Of a DNA stretch of 64,000 nt, positions 18,614 through 26,937 are shown piece after piece. Made by a program: the position numbers and the translations under genes. The DNA is from CAWIJK01 sp963836375 (GTDB taxonomy: Bacteria > Actinomycetota > Acidimicrobiia > Acidimicrobiales > RAAP-2), in the NCBI GenBank assembly GCA_963836375.1, contig CAWIJK010000004.1:248001-312000 (forward strand), given 5' to 3'. Below the pieces are notes generated by a model, which was not told the origin of the DNA, made no database searches, and worked only from the letters and a program-made list of their open reading frames with translations. How positions within the stretch are numbered: the stretch's first letter is position 1; every line of letters starts with the position of its first letter.

Positions 18614-19808
18614 ATGACCAACGACGCGGTGGCGATTCTCGGGACCGGGATGACCGACATGAGCCGGCGTGACCTCTCCCCCGAGGCCATGGCCTCCGAG
18701 GTGGTCCACCAGGCCCTCTCCGACGCCGGGGTCGAGCCCGAGCAGCTCGGCCTGGTGGTCTTCAGCAACGCCATGGGCGGCCGCCTCTGCGACCAGGGCT
18801 GCATCCGGGGCCAGTCGTGGCTCCGCAAGTCCCGGGCCGGGCGACGTCCCGGTCGTCAACGTGGACAACTCGTGCGCCGGCGGGACCTCGGCGGTCTTCT
18901 TGGCCTCGATGGCGGCGCGCTCGTCGGCCCGACCGGTGCTGGTGGTCGGGGTCGAGAAGATGTGGACCGGCGACCGGGCGGCGACCCTGGCCGGGATCGA
19001 GGACGGGCTGCCGGCCGACTACCGGGCCGACATGCACGCCCGCTTCCGGCCCGACGGGCCCGGCGGGAGCATCCTGATGGGCCTCAACGACCTCTGGGCC
19101 CGGTCGTACATGGACGAGCGGGGGGCCACGGTCGAGCAGATCGCCGCGGCGGCGGTGAAGGCCCGCCGGCACGCCTCGCTGAACCCTCTGGCCCAGGTCC
19201 AGCGGGCCGTCACCCTCGACGAGGTCCTCTCGGCCCCCAAGGTGGCCGGCGTGCTGACCCGCCTCATGTGCAGCTCGTTCACCGACGGCGCGGCGGCGGT
19301 CGTCCTGGCCGGCCCGGCGGCCGGCGCCGCATCCCGGAGCACCCCGCATCGTCGGCTCGGTGGCCCGCTCGGGCAACGGCGAGATCGACTACCACGAGCG
19401 GCTCGAGCGAGGTCGTCGGCGTTGGCCTGGGAGGCGTTCGGCTTCGGCCCGGGCGACGTCGACCTGGTCGAGCTGCACGACGCCACCAGCGCCGAGGAGC
19501 TCTACGCGCTCGAGTCGCTCGGCTTCTTCGAGCCCGGCGAGGCCGGGCCGGCCACCCTGGCCGGCGACGACGGCCATCGGCGCGCCGGGGCTGACCGTGA
19601 ACCCGAGCGGCGGCCTGGTGGGCCGGGGCCACCCGCTGGGCGCGACCGGCATCGCCCAGATCGTCGAACTGGTCACCCATCTGCGGGGCCGGGCCGGGGC
19701 CCGTCAGGTGCACGGGGCCCGCCTGGGGGTGGCCGTCAACACCGGGGGCGTCGATCGAGCGGCGACGCCGCCTACGTCGGCATCCACGCCGTGTCTGCGG
19801 CAAGCTGA
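18614..19808 (+). pseudogene. Thiolase / lipid-transfer-type acetyl-CoA acetyltransferase, multiply frameshifted
   Basis: SCP2-type thiolase of about 390 residues spread over all three frames. In order: MTNDAVAILGTGMTDMSRRD from ATG 18614; the active-site Cys segment VVNVDNSCAGGTSAVFLASM; VARSGNGEIDYHERL; SEVVGVG; WEAFGFGPGDVDLVELHDAT; LTVNPSGGLVGRGHPLGATG with the GHP motif; and the C-terminus DAAYVGIHAVSAAS. Seven frame changes (near 18832, 19340, 19398, 19425, 19572, 19752 and 19768) all equal one extra base. The enzyme would perform beta-ketoacyl-CoA thiolysis or condensation. It is followed 5 bases later by the FabH-like gene. The pseudogene label describes the sequence as given; the real gene may be intact. 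Confidence 0.8.
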
Positions 19809-19813
19809 CCCCC

Positions 19814-20746
19814 GTGCCGGGCATCACCGTCCGCGGGTGGGGCATCTGCTGTCCCCGACAAGGTGGTGACCAACGACGACCTCTCGGTGACCCTCGACAC
19901 GAGCGACGCCTGGATCACCGAGCGCACCGGCATCCGCGAGCGCCGGATCGGGGGCACCACCTCGGGACTGGCCACCGAGGCCGGCCGGCTGGCCCTCGAA
20001 CGCGCCGGGCTCGCCGCCGGGCGACATCGACGCAGTCGTGCTGGCCACCACGACCCCTGACGCCTTGGTGCCGGGCACGGCCACCACGGTCCAGGACGCC
20101 CTCGGCATCGCCGGCGGCGCCTTCGACCTCAACGCCGCCTGCTCGGGCTTCGTCTACGGCCTGGTGGTCGCGGCCGGGCTGATCGCCACCGGGTCCGGAC
20201 CGGTGCTCCTCATCGGGGCCGACACCCTGAGCCGCATCACCGACTGGGACGACCGCTCGATGGCCGTGCTCGTGGGCGACGGGGCCGGCGCGGTGGTGCT
20301 CGAGCCCGGTGGAGGGACCCGGGGACCTGCTGAGCTGGAACCTCAACAGCCGACGGGTCGCTCCGGCACCTGCTCAACTGCGACCACGGGGGCTTCTTGT
20401 ACATGGACGGCAAGGAGATCTTCCGCAAGGCCGTCCGGGTGGTCGTCGAGTCGGCCGAGCAGGCCATGGCCGACGCCGGGCTGGGCGCCGACGACATCGA
20501 CCTGCTCGTCCCCCACCAGGCCAACCTGCGGATCATCCAGGCGGCCTGCCAGCGCCTGGGCATCCCCGAGGAGCGGACCGTCGGTGGTGATCGACCGCTA
20601 CGGCAACACCTCGTCGGCGTCGATCCCCCTCGCCCTCGACGACGCCCTCGAGCCGGGCCGGGTGCGCCGGGGCGACCACCTGCTGCTCACCGGCTTCGGC
20701 GGGGGGATGACGCTGGGCCAGCGCCGTTCTACGCTGGGGGGGATGA
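19814..20746 (+). pseudogene. Beta-ketoacyl-ACP synthase III (FabH-like), multiply frameshifted
   Basis: Condensing enzyme of the FabH/KAS III family, about 310 residues when the pieces are joined. From GTG 19814: ITVRGWGICCP, then VVTNDDLSVTLDTSDAWI and TERTGIRERRI. The catalytic Cys lies in LNAACSGFVYGLVVAAG, the catalytic His in LVPHQANLRIIQAACQRLG, and the Asn in DRYGNTSSASIPLALDDAL. The joined end reads WASAVLRWGG with TGA at 20744-20746, which overlaps the next ATG. All six frame changes (about 19858, 20020, 20318, 20352, 20580 and 20712) equal one extra base. Catalytic residues are all preserved. Proximity to the thiolase suggests fatty-acid or polyketide-like starter chemistry. Confidence 0.82.
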
Positions 20747-21655
20747 GCGCAAGCGAGGACGCGGGGCCGGCCCTGGTGGTGCTGGCCGCCGGCCGGGCCC
20801 GCCGCTACGGCGGCTGCAAGCCGCTGGCCCCGGTCGGGCCCGGCGGCGAGGCGGTGATCGACCTCTGGCGCAGCGACGCCGTCGCCGCCGGCTTCTCCCC
20901 GATCGTCCTGGTCGTCGGGCCCTCGCACCGGCCCGGCCATCCGCTACCACGTCGAGCACCGCTGGCCCGACGACGTCGACGTCCGCTTCGCCGCACCAGG
21001 AGACGCCCCGCGGCACGGTCGACGCCGTGCTGGCGGCCGACGGGCACCTCGGCGACGACGCGGCCTTCGGGGTGGCCAACGCCGACGACCTCTACGGCTC
21101 CGCAGGCGCTCGCGCTGCTGGCCGGCCACCTGGCCGAGCCCGCCACGGCCAACGCGGTCGTCGCCTTCCGCCTGCGCAACGCCGTGGTCGGCGACGCCCC
21201 GGTCACCCGCGGGCTGTGCCAGGTGGACGGCGGACGGGCGGCTGGCCTCCATCGACGAGCGGCGCCAGGTGTTCGCCGCGGCGACGGGCGCTTCGTCGCC
21301 AACGACGGCCTCGAGCCGGCCGAGCTCGACGGCGACGCCCTGGTGTCGATGAACCTCTGGGGGTTCGGCCCGGCCATGCGGCGGTGCTGCGGGCGGCCAT
21401 GGACGAGGCCGAGCATGCGTCCGAGGACGCCGAGGTGCTCCTGCCCGAGGTGGTCGGCCGGGTGCTGCGGGGCGAGCGGCCGGGCTCGTTGCCCGCCCCG
21501 CCGCCTTCACGCGTCCTGGCCGCCGACGGCCGTTGCATCGGCGTCACCCACCCCGACGACCTGGCGCTGGTCCAGGCCGACGTGGCCCGCCAGGTCGGCG
21601 CCGGCGAGCCGGCCGGCCGACCCCTGGCGACCCGCGGAGGCCGGGGGCCCGCTGA
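20743..21655 (+). pseudogene. MobA/GlmU-type nucleotidyltransferase, multiply frameshifted
   Basis: NTP-transferase fold enzyme of about 300 residues. The N-terminus reads PALVVLAAGRARRYGGCKPLAP, a variant of the LAAGxGxRxGxxK nucleotide-binding signature. Later pieces are IRYHVEHRWPDDVDVRF, ETPRGTVDAVLAADGHLGDD and GVANADDLYG (metal-binding Asp pair), then VAFRLRNAV, VSMNLWGFGP and AEVLLPEVVGRVL. It resembles sugar-1-phosphate or molybdopterin nucleotidyltransferases, but the substrate is open. Most frame changes equal one extra base; those near 21285, 21383 and in the last 20 codons do not resolve so cleanly. ATG overlaps the FabH stop, and its TGA overlaps the CDF start. Confidence 0.72.
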
Positions 21656-22662
21656 TGACCCGCACCACCCGGCTGGTCGTCGCCCTGGCCGTCAACGTGG
21701 CCCTGGTGGTCGGGCAGGTGGTGGGCGGTGTGGCCGCCCACTCCGCCGGCCTGCTGGCCGACGCCGGGCACAACCTGGCCGACGTCGCCGCCGTCGCCCT
21801 CTCGCTGGTCGCCGTCCGCTGGGCGCTGCGCCCGAGCAGCGCCGAGCGCTCCTTCGGGAACCACCGCGGCACCATCCTGGCCGCGCTGGTGAACGCCGGC
21901 GGCGCTGGCCGTGGTCACCGTGGCCATCGTCGCGGTGAGCATCGATCACCTGGTCCACCCCGCCCGCGTCGACGGCGGCGGTCGTGGTGGTCGTCGCCGC
22001 CGTCGCCATGGTGGCCAACGGCGTCGCCGCGCTCGTGCTGCGCGACCACGGCCACGACCTCAACCTGCGGGCCGTGTTCGTCCACATGGCCGCCGACTGG
22101 CGGCCTCGGGCGTGCGTGCTGGTGGCCGGCGCCGTCATCTTGGTCTCCGGCGGGGCGTGGGACCGCCTCGACCCGCCTGGCCGCCCTCGTGGTGGCCGCT
22201 GCTCATCATGGTGGAGGCCTTCCGCCTGGTGCGGGCCAGCGTCGACGTGCTGCTCGAGTCGACCCCCGGCCGACGTCGACCTCGACGCCCTGCGCACGGT
22301 CGATCACCGGGGTCCCCGGGGTGGCCGAGGTCCACGACCTCCACGTCTGGAGCCTGTCGAGCGAGGTCCGGGCGCTCTCGGCCCACCTGGTCCTGACCGG
22401 CCACCCCACCCTGGAGGAGGCCCAGGCGGTCGGCGGGGTCGTCCGGTCCGCGGTCGCCCGGCCCTTCGACATCGCCCACACCACCTTCGAGCTCGAGTGC
22501 GAGCGCTGCGTCGAGGACGCCGACGACCCGTGCGCCATGGACGAGGTCCACCGCCCGCTGGGCGGGGTCCACCATGACGTGGAAGGCGGGCCACCGGACC
22601 CGGTGCCCGCTGCGCCCGCCCCGGCGGCCACCGGGACCCGGACGCGACGCAGCCCCGAGTAA
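21655..22662 (+). pseudogene. Cation diffusion facilitator (zinc efflux, ZitB/CzcD-like), multiply frameshifted
   Basis: CDF-family proton/metal antiporter, about 335 residues. It starts MTRTTRLVVALAVNVALVVG, and the helix II metal site is in AAHSAGLLADAGHNLADVAA (the HNLAD motif). SAERSFGNHRGTILAALVNA is the conserved loop. LNLRAVFVHMAADW carries the second H/D pair (HMAAD). The cytoplasmic domain VAEVHDLHVWSLSSEVRALS is typical. The Cys/Asp-rich segment ECERCVEDADDPCAMDEVH near the C-terminus may be a metal-sensing tail. Six frame changes between 21900 and 22302 equal one extra base each. It should export Zn2+ or a similar divalent ion. Confidence 0.82.
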
Positions 22663-22840
22663 CCGTCCGGCCGAAGCCGTCCAGCTCCTCGGGGCCACGC
22701 CCTCGGCGACCCGTGGCCACCTGCAGCGGGGGCCGTGTCGGACAACCCCCGCCCGGGGCCCGGACCGGCGGCTCCAGGGAAGCCACCGACCCGTTCCACG
22801 AGCCGTCTTGCACGGGCACCTTCCTCCGCCCCGACCGAAC

Positions 22841-22954
22841 GCACCTTGCGGTGCGCCCTGCCGCTCCTCGGGACCACCTTGCGATGACCCTTCGAACTCT
22901 TCGGTTCGGCCTTGCGGCCTCCCCTCGGATCGACCCCGGTTCGGCCTTGCGGCC
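22841..22954. repeat. Four-copy 33-35 bp tandem hairpin repeat with CTTGCG core
   Basis: Four copies of a small hairpin with TTGC loop: GCACC/GGTGC (22841-22854), a degenerate CCACC/GATG copy (loop 22879-22882), and GGCC/GGCC twice (22908-22919 and 22943-22954). Loop-to-loop distances are 33, 33 and 35 bases. The last two units share a 22-base identical stretch. The repeat lies between the end of the CDF gene and the GH43 gene. Confidence 0.7.
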
Positions 22955-23053
22955 TCCCTGGGGTCGTGCGGCGGGCTTTGATAACCCGAACTGTCGACAG
23001 CGTGCGCCCGGCGTTTGTCGAGGTCAAGGGGCGTTGGCGAAATCCAGACGTTC

Positions 23054-23135
23054 TCCCCACAAAACCGCCGGGCCGTCCCCAGACAGCCCGGCGGCGTCCC
23101 CAGGCGGATCGGCGATTGTCCCCAGGACGTCCCCA
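23054..23135. repeat. Five direct TCCCCA boxes at near-helical spacing
   Basis: TCCCCA begins at 23054, 23076, 23097, 23119 and 23130; the last four are within the octamer GTCCCCAG. Spacings are 22, 21, 22 and 11 bases, i.e. multiples of about one helical turn, so all boxes face the same side of the DNA. It lies 145-226 bases upstream of the GH43 start and looks like a cooperative regulator-binding array. Confidence 0.6.
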
Positions 23136-23279
23136 GGGCCGCCGGCCGTCCACTCGGCCGCGGCCCGCGGCGCGCCCGGATCGACCCTCGGGCACAATGG
23201 ACCGCCACCGGGCCCGGGTCTCGGACCGAGCGATGTCCGGGTCCCCGGGGAAGGACCGGGGGATGCGACGGCCAGGACG

Positions 23280-24548
23280 ATGATCGACACCAGCCTCAGC
23301 GGCGACCTCGACCGCCGGGCGCCCCCGGGCCCGGCCCCGGTCGGTCCGCGGCGCCCGCCCCCGCGCCCCGCCGCCCCGCGCCCCCAGGACCGGCGCCGGG
23401 GTCGGCGCACCCCGGCCCGAGCGGTCACCGCCGCCTCGTTCCTGGCCCTGATCGCCCTCGGCCTCGCCGCCGGCGGGGCGGCCGTCCTTGCCGGCCCGGG
23501 CCCGGCGGCCGGCCGGGAGCCGATCGCCCCGGCCCGGCTCCTCGGGCAGGCCGCGGTCTTGGACCTCCCCGGCGCCACCTCCTCGTTCTTCCAACCCCCG
23601 CCGGCCAGCCCGACCGAGCTGGCGGCCCCCGGACTCGTGGTCGCCGGGGGGCGCGACGCGCCGGATCCCTTCGTCCTCGTCCAGAGCGGCGCGTACTACC
23701 TCTATACGAGCGAGGGCAACCAGCCCCACACCAACGTCCCGGTCCAGCAGGGCACGGCCGTCGGCCGCTGGGGGCCGGTGCTCGACGCCATGCCCACCCT
23801 GCCGCCGTGGGCCGCGCCCGGGTTCACCTGGGCACCCGACGTGCAGCGCTTCGGCGACAACTACGTCTTGTACTTCACCTCGGTGGTCGTCGGCACCAGC
23901 CCGGCCGAGGAGTGCATCGGGGCGGCCGTCGGCCGGTCGCCCCTCGGGCCGTTCACCCCCGAGGACACGCCGTTCATCTGCCAGGCCGACCACCACGGTT
24001 CGATCGACCCGAGGACCTTCAGCGACATCGACGGGACGACCTACATGTTGTGGAAGTCAGACGACAACGCCGACGTGAACGGGACCGAGTTGACCAACGT
24101 CTACGCCCAGCCCCTCAGCGCCGACGGCCTGGGCCTCCTCGGCCGGCCCACCCGGATCTTCGGTCCGGACCGGCCGTGGCAGGGACGCATCGTCGAGGCC
24201 CCCGACCTGGTGGCCGTCGACGGCACCTACTGGCTCTTCTACTCGGGGGGCTGGTTCAACCAGCCCGGCTATGGCATCGGGGCCGCCCGCTGCGCCGGGC
24301 CCCTCGGCCCGTGCGCCGACACCACCGCCGGGCCCCTCCTGGCCGCCAACGCCGAGGGGTCCGGGCCCGGGGAGCCCTCGGTCTTCGTCGACCCCGACGG
24401 GGCCTGGCTGGCCTACACGCCGTGGCACTCCGACACCCCCCAGCCGACCCCGCCCCGCCCGGTCATGGTGGCCCGGCTCGGCTTCGGCCCGGCCGGCCCC
24501 TACCTGGCCTCGTGGAGCGCGCCGCTCGGCTCGGGCGGCCCCGCCTGA
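23280..24548 (+). CDS. Glycoside hydrolase family 43-like secreted/membrane-anchored enzyme
   Basis: 422 residues from ATG 23280. A Pro/Arg-rich cytoplasmic start precedes a signal anchor (AASFLALIALGLAAGGAAVLAG). The mature part is a five-bladed beta-propeller of GH43 type. The general base Asp is in GGRDAPDPFVLVQSG, the pKa-modulating Asp in HGSIDPRTFSDIDG and the acid Glu in GRIVEAPDLVAVDGTYWLFY. Repeats of the pattern DGTYWLFYSGG mark the blades. Such enzymes release arabinose or xylose from plant polysaccharides or act on related glycans. No sugar transporter is adjacent. The repeat-rich 617 bases upstream may hold its control region. All frames here are intact, in contrast to the four genes before it. 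Confidence 0.87.
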   Translation: MIDTSLSGDLDRRAPPGPAPVGPRRPPPRPAAPRPQDRRRGRRTPARAVTAASFLALIALGLAAGGAAVLAGPGPAAGREPIAPARLLGQAAVLDLPGATSSFFQPPPASPTELAAPGLVVAGGRDAPDPFVLVQSGAYYLYTSEGNQPHTNVPVQQGTAVGRWGPVLDAMPTLPPWAAPGFTWAPDVQRFGDNYVLYFTSVVVGTSPAEECIGAAVGRSPLGPFTPEDTPFICQADHHGSIDPRTFSDIDGTTYMLWKSDDNADVNGTELTNVYAQPLSADGLGLLGRPTRIFGPDRPWQGRIVEAPDLVAVDGTYWLFYSGGWFNQPGYGIGAARCAGPLGPCADTTAGPLLAANAEGSGPGEPSVFVDPDGAWLAYTPWHSDTPQPTPPRPVMVARLGFGPAGPYLASWSAPLGSGGPA

Positions 24549-24624
24549 CGCCATCCTCGGGCACCCATCGCCCCCCGGTGGGGACGACGTCCGGGCATCG
24601 CCGGGCGGGGCACCCGGCGAGACC

Positions 24625-25437
24625 TCACAGGGGGGTCACGTAGGCGGCGTGGATGCCCCCGTCGACGAGGAACGTCGACGCGGTGACGAACGAGGCGTCG
24701 TCGGAGGCCAAGAAGGCGGCGGCGGCCGCGATCTCGGCCGCGTCGCCGAAGCGCCCCATGGGCACGTGGACCAGCCGGCGGGCCGCCCGCTCGGGATCCT
24801 TGGCGAACAGCTCGCGCAGAAGCGGCGTGTCGACCGGACCCGGGCACAGCGCGTTGACCCGCACCCCCCGGCGGGCGAACTCCACCCCGAGCTCCCGGGA
24901 CATCGAGAGCACGCCGCCCTTGGAGGCCGTGTAGGAGATCTGGCTGGTGGCCGCCCCCAGTACGGCGACGAACGAGGCGGTGTTGACCACCGACCCGCCG
25001 CCCCGCTCGAGCAGGTGGGGGATCCCCAACTTGCAGCACAGGTAGACCGACGTGAGGTTGACCTCTTGCACCCGCCGCCAGGCCTCCAGCTCGGTGTCGA
25101 GGATCGAGGCGTCATCGGGGGGCGAGATGCCGGCGTTGTTGGCCAAGATGTCGATCCCGCCGTACTCGGCGACGGCGGTCGAGTAGAGCGCGGCCACGGC
25201 TTTTTGGTCGGTGACGTCGGTCCGGACGTAGATCCCGCCCACGTCGGCCGCCACCGCCAGGCCGGCGTCGTCACTCAGGTCGGCGGCCACCACCGCCGCC
25301 CCCTCGCCGGCGAAGCGCTCGGCCATGGCCCGGCCGATGCCCCCGGCCGCGCCGGTGATGACGGCGACCCGGCCCTCGAGGCGCCGCCCCCAGCGGCTCG
25401 GGTCGCCCGCCGTCGATGTCCGTTGCCCCTCGCTCAT
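24625..25437 (-). CDS. SDR-family oxidoreductase (3-oxoacyl reductase-like)
   Basis: 270-residue classical short-chain dehydrogenase. TGAAGGIG cofactor motif, NNAGISPPDD, active-site Ser in VVNTASFVAVLG, the catalytic Tyr-x3-Lys in ISYTASKGG, and CPGPVDTPLL. Asp in VVAADLSDDAG after strand 2 indicates NAD(H) preference. The C-terminal ASFVTASTFLVDGG is typical. It follows the aldehyde dehydrogenase gene by one base, so both form one operon, likely oxidising an alcohol and then the aldehyde in a catabolic route. The actual substrate is unknown. Confidence 0.9.
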   Translation of the reverse strand: MSEGQRTSTAGDPSRWGRRLEGRVAVITGAAGGIGRAMAERFAGEGAAVVAADLSDDAGLAVAADVGGIYVRTDVTDQKAVAALYSTAVAEYGGIDILANNAGISPPDDASILDTELEAWRRVQEVNLTSVYLCCKLGIPHLLERGGGSVVNTASFVAVLGAATSQISYTASKGGVLSMSRELGVEFARRGVRVNALCPGPVDTPLLRELFAKDPERAARRLVHVPMGRFGDAAEIAAAAAFLASDDASFVTASTFLVDGGIHAAYVTPL

Positions 25438-25438
25438 G

Positions 25439-26818
25439 TCACTCCTCGGTCGAGATGAAGACGTTCTTCACGTCACTGAAGGCCTCGAGGGCGTCGGGGC
25501 CGAGCTCGCGGCCGATCCCGGACTGCTTGAACCCCCCGAACGGTGTCGAGTAGCGGACCGAGGCGTGGGAGTTCACCGAGAGGTTGCCCGTCTCGAGGGC
25601 CCGGGCCACCCGGAGCGCCCGGCCGACGTCACGGGTCCACAGTGAGCCCGAGAGCCCGTAGACGGTGTCGTTGGCGATGCGCACCGCGTCGTGCTCGTCG
25701 TCGAAGGGGACGACCACCACCACCGGGCCGAAGATCTCCTCGGTCACCGCCCGGTCGGTGGGAGCGACGGGGGCCAGCACGGTCGGCGGGTACCAGTAGC
25801 CCGGACCCGGCGGGACATGGCCGCGCACCGCCACCGGTGCCCCCTCCGGCACGAAGGCGGCCACCTCGTCGCGGTGGGCGGCCGAGATGAGCGGGCCCAT
25901 CTCGGACCGCTCGTCGGTGGGGTCGCCGACGCTCACGGCGAGCACCGCCGGCTCGAGCAGCTCGAGGAACCTGTCGTAGACGGGGCGTTCGACCAGGATC
26001 CTCGAACGGGCGCAGCAGTCCTGTCCGGCGTTGTCGAAGACCCCGGCCGGGGCCCGGGCGGCGGCCAGCTCGAGATCGGCGTCGGCGAACACGATGTTGG
26101 CGCTCTTGCCCCCGAGCTCCAAGGTGACCCGCTTCACCTGCTCGGCGCAGCCGGCCATGATCCGCTTGCCCACCTCGGTGGACCCGGTGAAGCAGACCTT
26201 GCGCACGGCCGGGTGGGTGACGAATCGCCAGCCCACCACCGAACCTTTGCCGCAGACGACGGTGAAGACCCCCTCGGGGATCCCGGCCTCGAGGGCCAGG
26301 CGGCCCAGGCGCAGCGCGCTGAGCGGGGTCAGTTCGGCAGGTTTGAGGACCACGGTGTTGCCGGCGGCCAGGGCCGGTGCGAAGCCCCACCCGGCGATGG
26401 CCATCGGGAAGTTCCAGGGCACGATGACCCCCACCACCCCGAGCGGCTCGTGGAACGTGACGTCGAGCCCCCCGGCCACGGGGATCTGGCGCCCGGCCTG
26501 GCGCTCGGGGGCGGCGGCGTAGTACTCGAGCACGTCGCGCACGTTGGCCGCCTCGGAGCGGGCGTTGCCGATCACATGGCCGGCGTTGGCCACCTCGAGG
26601 GCCGCCAGCTCCTCGAGATTGGCCTCCACCAGGTCGGCGAACCGGCGCAGGAGGCGGGCCCGGTCCCCCGGGGCGACCGCCCGCCAGGGCCCGGCCGCCG
26701 CCTCCGCCGCGGCGATCGCCTCGTCGGCCTCGTCTCGGGTGGCCGAGTGGACCGACGTGATGACCTCGGCCGTGGCCGGGTTGACGACGGGCACCGTCGT
26801 GCCGGCGGCAGTGGACAT
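25439..26818 (-). CDS. Aldehyde dehydrogenase, NAD(P)-dependent
   Basis: 459 residues from ATG 26818. Family signatures: PWNFPMAIAGWGFAPALAAG (cofactor and oxyanion Asn), FTGSTEVGKRIMAG, the catalytic Glu in VTLELGGKSAN and the catalytic Cys in DNAGQDCCARSRILVE. EIFGPVVVVVPFDDEHDAVRIAN and the C-terminal PFGGFKQSGIGRELG are complete. It resembles betaine/gamma-aminobutyraldehyde-type dehydrogenases, but specificity cannot be fixed. It is the first gene of the ALDH-SDR operon and is divergent from the acyl-CoA ligase, with about 120 bases between starts. Confidence 0.93.
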   Translation of the reverse strand: MSTAAGTTVPVVNPATAEVITSVHSATRDEADEAIAAAEAAAGPWRAVAPGDRARLLRRFADLVEANLEELAALEVANAGHVIGNARSEAANVRDVLEYYAAAPERQAGRQIPVAGGLDVTFHEPLGVVGVIVPWNFPMAIAGWGFAPALAAGNTVVLKPAELTPLSALRLGRLALEAGIPEGVFTVVCGKGSVVGWRFVTHPAVRKVCFTGSTEVGKRIMAGCAEQVKRVTLELGGKSANIVFADADLELAAARAPAGVFDNAGQDCCARSRILVERPVYDRFLELLEPAVLAVSVGDPTDERSEMGPLISAAHRDEVAAFVPEGAPVAVRGHVPPGPGYWYPPTVLAPVAPTDRAVTEEIFGPVVVVVPFDDEHDAVRIANDTVYGLSGSLWTRDVGRALRVARALETGNLSVNSHASVRYSTPFGGFKQSGIGRELGPDALEAFSDVKNVFISTEE

Positions 26819-26937
26819 GGGGTGATCATGGCCCGTCGGCCCGGCGTCGCGCCGAACGGCCCGGGTCCGGCGACCGCGGGCTGGGCCCGGTGGCCCATTG
26901 GGCCCGGTGGCCCGGGCCCAGTGACTAGCCTGCGCCC

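Larger units (their letters stand above)
22663..23279. other. 617-base gene-poor interval with two short-repeat systems
   Basis: No credible gene: open frames on either strand are shadows of neighbours or low-complexity Arg/Gly/Pro runs. It contains the CTTGCG hairpin repeats (22841-22954), the 10-base palindrome CTGTCGACAG near 22991, an AT-richer strip around 23025-23065 and the spaced TCCCCA boxes (23054-23135). Everything lies upstream of the GH43 gene. Confidence 0.6.

Noticed and set aside
18201..18617. 138-codon open frame before the thiolase gene
   Set aside because: Low-complexity Gly/Pro/Ala composition and no recognisable domain; only the final 39 codons overlap the thiolase start in a gene-like way.
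18614..22662. Programmed +1 frameshifting as an explanation for the broken genes
   Set aside because: About twenty sites with no shared slippery codon or stimulatory structure, in unrelated genes, make recoding implausible.
22206..23996. Long minus-strand open frame with Lys/Arg-rich 11-residue repeats resembling a histone-like tail
   Set aside because: It is antisense to the GH43 gene and the CDF end; the repeats come from the DNA-level CTTGCG array and no folded domain precedes them.
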